Of a stretch of DNA of 14,135 nt, positions 1 through 6,673 are shown piece after piece. Origin of the DNA: JAQSWP01 sp040255215. GTDB taxonomy: Bacteria > Pseudomonadota > Alphaproteobacteria > Reyranellales > JAQSWP01. The stretch is from the NCBI GenBank assembly GCA_040255215.1, contig JBDZUM010000114.1, positions 1 to 14,135 of the forward strand, read 5' to 3'. Made by a program: the position numbers and the translations under genes. Position 1 is the first letter of the stretch; each line of letters starts with the position of its first letter. The notes beneath the pieces were generated by a model. It was not told where the DNA came from. It searched no databases and saw only the letters and a program-made list of their open reading frames with translations.

Positions 1-53
1 ATCACGCCGGCGCCGACCACCACGACATCGGCTTGCGCCCGTTCGATCTGCAT
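1..53 (-). CDS. FAD/NAD(P)-dependent oxidoreductase, N-terminal fragment
   Basis: Only the first 17 codons lie inside the window; the gene continues leftward. Read on the minus strand from the ATG at 53, the protein begins with a short charged leader and then the stretch ADVVVVGAGV. This is the first beta strand and the start of the GxGxxG dinucleotide-binding loop typical of FAD-dependent oxidoreductases (DAO, FixC or UbiH-like). The subfamily and substrate cannot be determined. It is divergent from the SDR gene at 127, with 73 bases between the two start codons. Confidence 0.6.
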   Translation of the reverse strand, partial: MQIERAQADVVVVGAGV

Positions 54-91
54 GGCCGGGACTTTAGTCGAACGAGGCGAGGCCGTCACGC

Positions 92-120
92 TGGCGAGGC
101 GGCGCGCCAGACCCTATGAT
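92..120 (+). promoter_or_regulatory. Candidate promoter of the SDR gene, possibly giving a leaderless mRNA
   Basis: TATGAT at 115-120 matches the sigma-70 -10 consensus at five of six bases. A weak -35 (TGGCGA, 92-97) lies 17 bases upstream. Transcription starting about 7 bases after the -10 would begin at or next to the ATG at 127. No Shine-Dalgarno sequence is visible in front of that ATG, so a leaderless or near-leaderless transcript is plausible. This is inference from sequence only. Confidence 0.35.
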
Positions 121-126
121 CGTTGC

Positions 127-873
127 ATGCAGTCGGTATTGATTACGGGCGCGGGCAAGCGCATCGGGCGGGCGATCGCGGAAGCGATGGCGGCCGATGG
201 CTGGTTCGTGTGGATCCACTACAACGGCTCGCGCGCGGAAGCGGCCGACGCGGTATCGGCGATCCGCGCCCGCGGCGGGCAGGCCAAGGCGATCAAGGCC
301 GATCTCGGCAACGCCCGGCAGACCGAAGCGCTGATCGGCAAATGCAGCGACGGGCCGGACCTGACCTGCCTGATCAACAACGCCTCGCTGTTCGAACTCG
401 ACCGGCCGGGCGATTTCACGCTCGCGCAATGGGACCGGCATCAGGCGATCAACCTGCGGGCGCCGGCGATCCTGGCGCGCGATTTCGCCCGCGCGCTGAA
501 GCCGCGCAACAGCGGCACGATCATCAACCTGCTCGACCAGAAGCTCTGGGCGCTCAACCCGGATTTCTACAGCTACACGATCAGCAAGGTCGGGCTGAAG
601 GGCATGACCGAGGTGCTGGCGCGGGCCTATGCGCCGCGCATCCGGGTGTGCGGCATCGCGCCCGGCATCACCTTGCCGGCGGCGCGCCAGAGCCAGGAAC
701 GCTTCGAGAAGGCGCAGCGCTCGACGCCGCTGGGCGTCGGCGCCTCGCCGGCCGATCTGGTGCGCACGGTGCGCTACATCCTCGCCACGCCGAGCCTGAC
801 CGGCGCCATGATCGTGGTCGATGGCGGCGAGCATCTGGGCAAGCCGGCAACCGACGTGCAGTTCCGCAAATGA
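127..873 (+). CDS. SDR family oxidoreductase, pteridine reductase / dihydromonapterin reductase (FolM)-like
   Basis: A 248-residue short-chain dehydrogenase/reductase, probably an NADPH-dependent cytoplasmic enzyme reducing a pterin. Residues 7-14 (TGAGKRIG) form the cofactor glycine loop in the TGxxxRIG form seen in FolM and PTR1, and NNAS follows at 84-87. The usual catalytic Ser is replaced by Asp137, 13 residues before Tyr150, with Lys154 in YxxxK. In trypanosomatid pteridine reductase PTR1 the catalytic Asp and Tyr have the same 13-residue spacing, which favours a pteridine-reductase-type enzyme. The C-terminus has the usual VVDGG. An in-frame ATG at 52 would add 25 residues, but the Rossmann fold begins directly after the ATG at 127, which I prefer. 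The stop overlaps the next start (ATGA at 870-873). Another small SDR reductase remains possible. Confidence 0.82.
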   Translation: MQSVLITGAGKRIGRAIAEAMAADGWFVWIHYNGSRAEAADAVSAIRARGGQAKAIKADLGNARQTEALIGKCSDGPDLTCLINNASLFELDRPGDFTLAQWDRHQAINLRAPAILARDFARALKPRNSGTIINLLDQKLWALNPDFYSYTISKVGLKGMTEVLARAYAPRIRVCGIAPGITLPAARQSQERFEKAQRSTPLGVGASPADLVRTVRYILATPSLTGAMIVVDGGEHLGKPATDVQFRK

Positions 874-1703
874 GTGCGCGGCTGTCGCGGCGCGGCCTGC
901 TGGGCGGCGCTGCGGCGCTGGCGCTTTCGCCGCGCCTGGTCTTCGCCAATGCCGGCGCGATCCGAGTGGCGTACCAGGCGGTTCCGGCCGCCGGCTCCGG
1001 ACTGCCCGATCTGCAGCCTCTCGACTACGGGCGGCTGGACGCGCTGGCGCGGGAGGTGCGGCGGCTGATCGTGCCGGAAGTCTCGGCCGCACTCGGCCTG
1101 CCGGACAGGGCGGCGCGGACCGAGATCGCGCCGGGCGGCTACCGGCTGCGCACCGATCCCAGCCTGACGACGTCGTTTGACGCGACTGACGGCGCATCGG
1201 CGCGGCTGTTCGCGGCCGCCATCGGCTACGTGCTGCGGCAGGAGGGCGTGCTGGTTTTCGCCGACGAGGCGCGCGGCGACAGCCTGGCGGTGACGCTGCG
1301 GTTTGCGAGTGGCGCGCCGGGGCCGGCGCTGGCGCAGCGTTTCTTTCGCCATGCCGCCAGCGTGGCGTCGGGATTGGGCGGCGGCTATTCCAGCGTCGGC
1401 GGCGACCTGGTGTTCATTAATCTGCGCGACGGCCGCGGCATGCCCTATAGCGGACTCGCGGACGATCGGTTTGCAGCGATGCTGCAAAGAGCGGTGGAAG
1501 TTTTCGCAATTCCGGTTCGATTGGTGGGAACGAAACGGGTCCGCACCGGCCTGATCGGTGCGGCCTGGGGAAAAGATGGAGGCGCCGGTTATGTCGAAGA
1601 GCTGGCGGCCCTGGCGCCGTCGGCGCTGGCGCAACTCGACCTGCTGGGATTCGTCTTCGCCGACAGGGTCCGTGTCCGTTCGCGCGGCGAACGACATCGA
1701 TAG
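870..1703 (+). CDS. Unrecognised exported protein with a twin-arginine signal
   Basis: A 277-residue protein I do not recognise. It starts with a Tat-type signal: SRRGLLGG at residues 6-13, then an Ala/Leu-rich hydrophobic segment and a probable cleavage site near residue 26 (VFA/NAG). This suggests export to the periplasm in a folded state. The mature part is mixed alpha/beta in appearance and has no cysteines, no obvious cofactor motif and no membrane segments. A Gly/Ser-rich patch (GLGGGYSSVGGD) lies near residues 168-179. Its ATG overlaps the stop of the SDR gene in an ATGA junction, so the two are probably translated together. No SD of its own is needed in that case. No function is assigned; the coupling to a reductase and the Tat signal are the only clues. 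Confidence 0.75.
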   Translation: MSARLSRRGLLGGAAALALSPRLVFANAGAIRVAYQAVPAAGSGLPDLQPLDYGRLDALAREVRRLIVPEVSAALGLPDRAARTEIAPGGYRLRTDPSLTTSFDATDGASARLFAAAIGYVLRQEGVLVFADEARGDSLAVTLRFASGAPGPALAQRFFRHAASVASGLGGGYSSVGGDLVFINLRDGRGMPYSGLADDRFAAMLQRAVEVFAIPVRLVGTKRVRTGLIGAAWGKDGGAGYVEELAALAPSALAQLDLLGFVFADRVRVRSRGERHR

Positions 1704-1716
1704 CGTTCGCGCACGG

Positions 1717-1744
1717 TTGCAGGATTGTCTCCAGCCAATATAGT
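1717..1744 (+). promoter_or_regulatory. Candidate sigma-70 promoter of the EipB-like gene
   Basis: TTGCAG at 1717-1722 and TATAGT at 1739-1744 are separated by 16 bases in the only AT-richer stretch of this region. The predicted start near 1751 gives a short 5' leader that contains the purine-rich GGGAGA at 1763-1768, just ahead of the ATG at 1775. The fit to consensus is good, but there is no experimental support. Confidence 0.45.
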
Positions 1745-1774
1745 TTCGATAGGAAACTTATTGGGAGACGACAG

Positions 1775-2548
1775 ATGATCCGCATGGCGATCGCCGTATT
1801 CGCGCTGACCTGGCTGGGACTGTTGACGCCGGCGGGCGCCGCGGATCTGAAAGGGCATATCGCCGTCTACAAGCTGACCGTGAGCCATCCCGGCGTCGAG
1901 GCGGACGGGCAGTTGCTGATCAGCGCCCATCGCGCCTGCAAGACGTGGAGCGTCAACCAGACCTCGTCGCTGGAGCTGGGATCGGGCGGCCGCACCCTGC
2001 TGGTGATGGTGCAGCAGCACCAGTCGCAGGAGAGCACCGACGGGCGCAGCATGACGAGCAAGTCCGAGGCGATCTTCAACGGCCAGAAAGCCGAGGTCAG
2101 CAGCGTCGGCACGGCGGCAGGTCTGGGCAAGGCCGGCAAGGTCGAGGTCGAGCAGGGCGGCGCCAAGCGGACGGTGACGCTGCCGGACGGCGCCTATTTC
2201 GGGCTCGGCGCTTCCGCCAGGCTGATCGACGAGTTGAAATCGGGCAAACAGAAATTCTCGATCACCGGCTTCGACCAGGTGACGACCAACGAGGTGCTGA
2301 CCCAGAACTACGAGGTCGTCGCCTCGCCCTTCACCCAGGACAAGCTGCCGGGCGAGCATGGCGGGCTGCTCGACGGCAAGAGCTGGAACGTGAAGACGAG
2401 CTTCGAGGTGCGCGGCGCGCCGCAGACCGTGTTCACCACGGTGCACGAAAGCGGCGTCACCAGCCGCATGCTGTTGACGCTCGACAAGGTCAAGATCGAA
2501 TACACGCTGACCGAGGTGCAGCCGCTGCCGGCCTCGCCCTGCGGCTGA
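1775..2548 (+). CDS. eipB: EipB-like (DUF1849) periplasmic cell-envelope protein
   Basis: A 257-residue protein with a Sec signal peptide (hydrophobic residues 4-18, probable cleavage after TPAGA near 22). The mature part begins with GHIAVYKLTV, then a block around residues 45-60 with Cys55 and Trp58. It ends in PASPCG with a second cysteine at 256. This pattern, an HxAxYxL start, an early C..W and a cysteine at the extreme C-terminus, fits the alphaproteobacterial DUF1849 family. Its studied member, Brucella EipB, is a beta-spiral periplasmic protein needed for envelope integrity, with a disulfide joining its early and C-terminal cysteines. The length fits the family. The RBS GGGAGA sits 6 bases before the ATG. 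A second in-frame ATG at 1784 would shorten the signal peptide. It is a single gene with its own candidate promoter. The family call is from memory of the family pattern. Confidence 0.7.
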   Translation: MIRMAIAVFALTWLGLLTPAGAADLKGHIAVYKLTVSHPGVEADGQLLISAHRACKTWSVNQTSSLELGSGGRTLLVMVQQHQSQESTDGRSMTSKSEAIFNGQKAEVSSVGTAAGLGKAGKVEVEQGGAKRTVTLPDGAYFGLGASARLIDELKSGKQKFSITGFDQVTTNEVLTQNYEVVASPFTQDKLPGEHGGLLDGKSWNVKTSFEVRGAPQTVFTTVHESGVTSRMLLTLDKVKIEYTLTEVQPLPASPCG

Positions 2549-2614
2549 GCGGGAAAAAGCCGCCGGCATTTCGCCGATTGCAGGGCGGAACTGCGTCGCG
2601 GTAGCCTGTGCGGC

Positions 2615-2634
2615 GCTGGCGCTCCGGCGCCGGC
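2615..2634 (+). terminator. GC-rich stem-loop between eipB and the first oxygenase-like gene
   Basis: An 8-base-pair stem with one G-T pair (arms 2615-2622 and 2627-2634) closes a four-base TCCG loop. It lies 66 bases after the eipB-like stop. It may help end the upstream transcript, but no T-run follows it, so it is not a classical intrinsic terminator. Confidence 0.25.
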
Positions 2635-2655
2635 TTGCGGCATACTGCGCCGCGC

Positions 2656-3285
2656 ATGTATCCCTCGTTCCTGGTCATCGACGATTTCCTCGACAATCCG
2701 CTGGAGGTCCGCCGGATGGCGCTGGCGCAGTCCTTCGCCGCGCCCGATCCGCAGCAGAACTATCCGGGGCGCATGTCGACCCGGCCGATGCTGTGGCCCA
2801 ATATCGACCAGATGTTCTCGTCCTTCGTCGGCGAACAGGTCGTGGGCAACACCGACCGGCTGCACGGCTATTTCCGCCTGACCTACGAGAACGACGATCG
2901 CGGCAGCGACATCCACATCGACACCGGCAACGTGTGGGCCGGCGTGCTCTATCTCAGCCTGCCCGAGCATTGCCGCGGCGGCACCGAATTCTTCCGCCAT
3001 CGCCGCTACGGCACCGATCACGCGCCGGTGCGCGACGAGGACCTGAAGATCTACAAGGCGCGCGACCGGCTGGAAGTGCTGCAGAAGACCATCGGCGCCG
3101 ACAGCCGCGACCGCAGCAAATGGCAGCGCACCACAGTGCTGCCGATGAAGTTCAACCGGCTGGTGCTGTTCCGCAGCTGGTACTGGCACACGGCGGGCGA
3201 TTCCTTCGGCGACAATCCGGAGAACGGCCGGCTGGTGCAGCTGTTCTTCTTCAACACCGCGCTGGCGCGCGGCCGGCCCTTCTGA
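2656..3285 (+). CDS. DUF6445-like putative 2-oxoglutarate/Fe(II)-type oxygenase, copy 1
   Basis: A 209-residue soluble protein. Residues 85-89 (DIHID) give an H-x-D pair (His87, Asp89) at the start of a beta strand. A conserved GGTEFFRH follows at 108-115, then His178 in WYWHTAG and Arg192 fourteen residues later in a strand (GRLVQLFFF). H-x-D...H plus a downstream Arg is the metal and 2-oxoglutarate ligand layout of cupin-fold Fe(II) dioxygenases. I believe this matches the DUF6445 family; no substrate is known to me. I chose the ATG at 2656 because homology with the neighbouring copy begins there. The in-frame start at 2608 adds an unconserved Arg-rich stretch. No SD is evident before 2656. 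A weak -10-like CATACT (2641-2646) would make the transcript nearly leaderless. It probably heads an operon with the next three genes. Confidence 0.78.
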   Translation: MYPSFLVIDDFLDNPLEVRRMALAQSFAAPDPQQNYPGRMSTRPMLWPNIDQMFSSFVGEQVVGNTDRLHGYFRLTYENDDRGSDIHIDTGNVWAGVLYLSLPEHCRGGTEFFRHRRYGTDHAPVRDEDLKIYKARDRLEVLQKTIGADSRDRSKWQRTTVLPMKFNRLVLFRSWYWHTAGDSFGDNPENGRLVQLFFFNTALARGRPF

Positions 3286-3309
3286 GTTTCAGGCGAGAGG
3301 AAAAACGAC

Positions 3310-3942
3310 ATGCGCCTGACCATGATGGTGCTCGACGATTTCTACGACAATCCCGACGAGGTGCGGAAGGCGGCGCTGGGGCTCGACTACGATCCCATCA
3401 TGCCGGGCACGCCCTATCCGGGGCGCAACTCGCTGCGGCCGCTGCTGTGGCCCAACTCCGACCAGATGTTCTCGCAGATCCTGCGCGAGCCGGTGCGCGG
3501 CCATACCGGTTTCGCGCACGGCAAGTTCCGCCAGTCGGTCGGCTCCGACCAGCGCGGCGCCGACATCCATATCGATCCCGGCATCGTGTGGGCCGGCGTG
3601 CTCTACCTGACCCTGCCGCAGCATTGCCGGGGCGGCACCGAGTTCTTCCGCCACCGCGAATACGGCACCGAAGGCGCGCCGATCAGCGCCGAGGACATGA
3701 AGTCCTATCCCGGCGAGAGCGACCGCGACCGGCTGGTCGACCGGCTGACGGAAGTCGACGGGCGCGACCGCAGCAAGTGGGAGCACATCTCCACCATGCC
3801 GATGCGCTACAACCGGCTGATCCTGTTCCGCGGCTGGCTGTGGCACACGGCCGGCGAATCCTTCGGCTCGACGCCGCAGAACTGCCGGCTGGTGCAGCTG
3901 TTCTTCTTCCAGTCGGCGCAGATCGCCGGGCTGCGGCGCTAG
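3310..3942 (+). CDS. DUF6445-like putative 2-oxoglutarate/Fe(II)-type oxygenase, copy 2
   Basis: A 210-residue paralogue of the preceding gene, alignable end to end with almost no gaps. His87 and Asp89 in DIHID occupy identical positions. GGTEFFRH is at 108-115, the distal ligand is His179 in WLWHTAG, and Arg193 is again fourteen residues on. Shared blocks include YPGR, LLWPN-DQMF, VWAGVLYL and RLVQLFFF. Differences cluster at residues 22-35 and 130-150, which may set substrate choice. Retention of every predicted ligand in both copies argues against decay of either. The gene has a clear RBS (GAGAGG, 3295-3300) 9 bases before the ATG and follows copy 1 after 24 bases. It lies 2 bases before the EamA transporter start. 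The reaction is inferred from the motif only; the substrate is unknown. Confidence 0.78.
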   Translation: MRLTMMVLDDFYDNPDEVRKAALGLDYDPIMPGTPYPGRNSLRPLLWPNSDQMFSQILREPVRGHTGFAHGKFRQSVGSDQRGADIHIDPGIVWAGVLYLTLPQHCRGGTEFFRHREYGTEGAPISAEDMKSYPGESDRDRLVDRLTEVDGRDRSKWEHISTMPMRYNRLILFRGWLWHTAGESFGSTPQNCRLVQLFFFQSAQIAGLRR

Positions 3943-3944
3943 CA

Positions 3945-4895
3945 ATGGCCGAGGCGCTGGCCGATCAGCAGCGGCGGCAGCGGCGCACCGGGCTGGCCGG
4001 CGCGGCCCTGCTGACCACGACGTTGTTCTGGGGCGCCATGGTGCCCCTGACCAAGCTGCTGCTCGACCATTTCGATCCGTTCCTGCTGGCGGCGCTGCGC
4101 TATCTGGTGGCGCTGCCCTTCCTGTGGCTGTTCGTGCTGCTGATGCGCGATCGCGTCGACTGGCGGCCGCTGCGCGCGGGTCGCGCTCTGGCGCTGGGCG
4201 CGGCGATGGCGGGATTCTCGGTGTTCTACACGCTGGGCATCTGGTTCTCGCATCCGGTGACGGCGTCGGTGCTTTTGATGTGCGGGCCGATCGTCGCCAG
4301 CATCATGGCGCGCTTCCTGTTCCGCGCGCCGCTCGATCGCACATTGCTGCTGGCGCTGCCGGTGACGGTGGCCGGCGGCATCGTCGTCGCGGTCGGCGCG
4401 CCGGGCCGGGCCGAGCAGGGGCTGGGCTTCGGCGGCGGCGAATTGCTGCTGGTGCTGGCCCAGGTGTGCTGGACCTGGTACTCGATGAAGGCGCAGCAAT
4501 GGCTGGCCTTTCTCGGCCAGATCAGGCTCAGCGCGGTGACCTCGACGGCTGGCAGCCTGTGGATGGTGGGGCTCTACCTGCTGCTGTGGGCGGCGGGCGC
4601 GGCGGCGGCGCCGCCATCCGACGTGCCGCTGGAGATGATAGGCGTGCTGGCGTTCATCTCGCTGACCGGCGTGGCGCTGGCCATCGTGCTGTGGAATTTC
4701 GCCGCCAGCACGATCGGCGTGCCGCTGGCGGCGCTCTACCTGAACCTGCAACCCTTCGTCGCCGCGCTGACCGCCGCCGCACTCGGCCAGCCGCCCAGCG
4801 TCATGCAGATCGTCGGCGGCTTCGTGGTGCTGGCCGGCGTGCTTTACGTGCAGGTCTCCAAGCTGCGCGCGGCGGGCGCCGCCAGCGGTGCCTGA
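3945..4895 (+). CDS. EamA/DMT-family transporter, copy 1
   Basis: A 316-residue inner-membrane protein with about ten hydrophobic segments in two EamA repeats, the normal size for this drug/metabolite transporter superfamily. The first repeat opens with LFWGAMVPLTKLLLDHFDPF (residues 28-47). The second ends with GGFVVLAGVLYVQ followed by a basic tail. EamA proteins commonly export amino acids, metabolites or toxic compounds; the substrate here cannot be read from sequence. The ATG at 3945 begins 2 bases after the stop of the second oxygenase-like gene. The stop overlaps the GTG start of the next transporter by 8 bases. This placement suggests co-transcription with, and a role linked to, the oxygenase-like pair. 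Confidence 0.88.
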   Translation: MAEALADQQRRQRRTGLAGAALLTTTLFWGAMVPLTKLLLDHFDPFLLAALRYLVALPFLWLFVLLMRDRVDWRPLRAGRALALGAAMAGFSVFYTLGIWFSHPVTASVLLMCGPIVASIMARFLFRAPLDRTLLLALPVTVAGGIVVAVGAPGRAEQGLGFGGGELLLVLAQVCWTWYSMKAQQWLAFLGQIRLSAVTSTAGSLWMVGLYLLLWAAGAAAAPPSDVPLEMIGVLAFISLTGVALAIVLWNFAASTIGVPLAALYLNLQPFVAALTAAALGQPPSVMQIVGGFVVLAGVLYVQVSKLRAAGAASGA

Positions 4896-5823
4896 GTCTG
4901 CCGCCACCAACCCGACGCGGGCGCGCTTGCTGGCGGCGGCGGCCGGATTGCTGGCGACTTCGGTGTTCTGGGGCTCGGCGGTGCCGTTCAACAAGGTGCT
5001 GCTGCGCCATCTCGACCCCTTCGTGCTGACCACCGCGCGCATGGCGCTGTCGGTGGCGATCCTCGCCTGCTTCGTGGCGTGGCGCGAAAAGGGCCCGCTG
5101 CTGGCGCTGCCGACCAGCCTGCGCCGCTTTGCCCTGCTCGGCCTGTTCATGGCCGGGTTCAACGTGCTCTACACGCTGTCGGTGCTGTGGTCGAACGCCA
5201 TCACCATTGCCGCCATCACCGTCGCCATGCCGCTGACCGGCGCGCTGGTGGCGCGGGTCATGCTGGGCACGCGGCTGGAAAAGGGCTTCTGGACGGCGCT
5301 GGCGCTGAGCGTCGCCGGCGGCATCCTGGTGGTGTGGGGCCAGCCGGGCTTCGACGCCGATGCGCTGGGCCTGCAGGGCGGCGAGATCCTGATGCTGCTG
5401 GCCATGGTGTCGTGGAACGTCTATTCGCTGAAGGCGCAGCAATGGCTGGGGCATCTCGGCCAGGCGCGGCTGACCCTGATTTCCTCGGTCTCGACCTGTC
5501 TGTGGCTGATGGCGGTGCTGGCGCTGATGCTGACGCTGGGCGTGGCGCAGGCGCCGCAGCGGGCACCGCCGGTGCATGTGGCGGCCATGGTGGTCTACCT
5601 GGCGCTGTTCAGCGCCGCGGTCGGCAACATTCTGTGGAATTTCGGCGTCAGCGTCGTCGGCCTGCCGATCTCCTCGCTCTACATCAACCTGTCGGCGGTG
5701 TTCGCCGTGCTGATCGCCATCGGCTTCGGCATCGAGCCGACCTGGCTGCAGGTGCTGGGCGGGCTGGTGGTGCTGGCCGGGGTGCTGTACATCCAGCTGC
5801 GCCGGCTGCGCGGCTCGACCTGA
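4888..5823 (+). CDS. EamA/DMT-family transporter, copy 2
   Basis: A 311-residue paralogue of the preceding transporter, with about ten membrane segments in two EamA repeats. It shares local blocks with copy 1 such as FWGSAVPFNK, KAQQWLGHLGQ-RL and LGGLVVLAGVLYIQ, so it probably arose by tandem duplication. The best start is the GTG at 4888, which overlaps the upstream gene's last codons by 8 bases and implies translational coupling. The next internal ATG, at 5041, would remove the first membrane segment. The two proteins could act separately on different substrates. A heterodimer is less usual for this ten-segment family. A 124-base gap follows, containing the candidate start region of the sugar operon. 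Confidence 0.87.
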   Translation: MPESAATNPTRARLLAAAAGLLATSVFWGSAVPFNKVLLRHLDPFVLTTARMALSVAILACFVAWREKGPLLALPTSLRRFALLGLFMAGFNVLYTLSVLWSNAITIAAITVAMPLTGALVARVMLGTRLEKGFWTALALSVAGGILVVWGQPGFDADALGLQGGEILMLLAMVSWNVYSLKAQQWLGHLGQARLTLISSVSTCLWLMAVLALMLTLGVAQAPQRAPPVHVAAMVVYLALFSAAVGNILWNFGVSVVGLPISSLYINLSAVFAVLIAIGFGIEPTWLQVLGGLVVLAGVLYIQLRRLRGST

Positions 5824-5863
5824 CGAAGACGCCAGCGAGGGAATCGGGCAGGACGGCTGCAAA

Positions 5864-5886
5864 TTGCCGCTGTCGGATCGCGGCAA
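5864..5886. repeat. 7-bp inverted repeat upstream of the nucleotidyltransferase gene
   Basis: TTGCCGC (5864-5870) and GCGGCAA (5880-5886) are perfect inverted arms around a 9-base spacer. The element ends 7 bases before a -10-like TATACT. It could be an operator covering the -35 area, or a hairpin at the end of the transporter operon. No T-run follows. Function is inferred from position only. Confidence 0.3.
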
Positions 5887-5899
5887 AGGCGAATATACT
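5871..5899 (+). promoter_or_regulatory. Candidate promoter of the aminosugar operon
   Basis: TATACT at 5894-5899 is a strong -10 match (five of six) in an AT-richer patch. At 17 bases spacing the -35 would be TGTCGG (5871-5876), a poor match; the better-looking TTGCCG at 5864 is 24 bases away. The weak -35 beside an inverted repeat could mean activator-dependent control. The predicted start is near 5906. Confidence 0.35.
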
Positions 5900-5947
5900 A
5901 GGCGTTCCAATCGCTTGACGGCGAAAGCTGCAGCAGCAGGCATGGCA

Positions 5948-6673
5948 ATGAAGGGCGTCATTCTGGCGGGAGGCAAGGGCACCAGGCTCTTCCCGCTGAC
6001 CAAGGCCACCAACAAGCATCTGCTCCCGGTGGGCCGCGAGCCGATGATCTTCCACCCGATCCGGCAGATGGTGGGTTCGGGCATCGACGACATTCTGGTC
6101 GTCACCAGCAAGGAGCACATGGGCGAGGTGGTGAACTGCCTGGGCAGCGGCGCCGATTTCGGCTGCGCGCTGACCTACAAGGTGCAGGAGAGCGCGGCCG
6201 GCATCGCCGACGCGCTGCGCCTGGCCGAGGGTTTCGCCGGCGGCCAGCCGGTCTGCGTCTTCCTCGGCGACAATATCTTCCAGCGCAGCATCCGCCCGCA
6301 TGTCGAGGCGTTCCGCAAGCAGGGCAAGGGCGCGCGCGTGCTGGTGAAGAAAGTCTCCGATCCCGAGCGCTACGGCGTGGCCGCGCTCGACGAACAGCAC
6401 ATACTGGAGATCGAGGAGAAGCCGAAAGCGCCGAAATCGGACTTCGCCGTGCTGGGCCTGTATTTCTTCGACGACCAGGTGTTCGAAATCATCCGCACCA
6501 TCGTGCCCTCGGCGCGCGGCGAATACGAGATCACGGCGGTCAACAACGCCTACATCGCCCGCCGCGAACTGCAGTACGACGTCTACGACGGCCAGTGGAC
6601 CGACGCCGGCACCTTCGAGTCGCTGATCGAGGCCAACCGTTTGCTGAGCGAGGTTCTCAATGACGTCGGTTGA
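5948..6673 (+). CDS. Short-form sugar-1-phosphate nucleotidyltransferase (RmlA-like glucose-1-phosphate thymidylyltransferase)
   Basis: A 241-residue cytoplasmic enzyme of the NTP_transferase family, probably joining glucose-1-phosphate and dTTP to give dTDP-glucose. The N-terminus carries the signature LAGGKGTRLFPLT followed by NKHLLPV. FLGDN near residue 107 contains the metal-binding Asp. EIEEKPK, near residue 156, and WTDAGTFESL, near residue 215, complete the family pattern. Classical RmlA has about 290 residues. This protein stops after the core and so lacks the C-terminal helices used for tetramer contacts and feedback binding. I chose the ATG at 5948 (MKGVILAGG, with GCAGG 7 bases upstream); ATG 5942 adds only two residues. 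Its last 14 bases overlap the next gene. The ketoisomerase and aminotransferase downstream and rmlB nearby support dTDP rather than another nucleotide. Confidence 0.82.
   Translation: MKGVILAGGKGTRLFPLTKATNKHLLPVGREPMIFHPIRQMVGSGIDDILVVTSKEHMGEVVNCLGSGADFGCALTYKVQESAAGIADALRLAEGFAGGQPVCVFLGDNIFQRSIRPHVEAFRKQGKGARVLVKKVSDPERYGVAALDEQHILEIEEKPKAPKSDFAVLGLYFFDDQVFEIIRTIVPSARGEYEITAVNNAYIARRELQYDVYDGQWTDAGTFESLIEANRLLSEVLNDVG

Noticed and set aside
64..1197. Long open frame on the minus strand (377 codons) over the SDR and Tat genes
   Set aside because: It is Arg/Ala/Pro-rich, without motifs, and lies antisense to a convincing SDR; such frames are usual in GC-rich DNA.
2608..2655. Upstream in-frame start for the first oxygenase-like gene
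   Set aside because: The extra 16 residues are Arg-rich, unmatched in the paralogue and coded by a GC-rich hairpin region.
3939..6120. Two long minus-strand open frames (407 and 439 codons) over the EamA genes
   Set aside because: Their translations are Gln/His/Arg-rich with no hydrophobic core or domain; they mirror the codon bias of the two transporters on the other strand.
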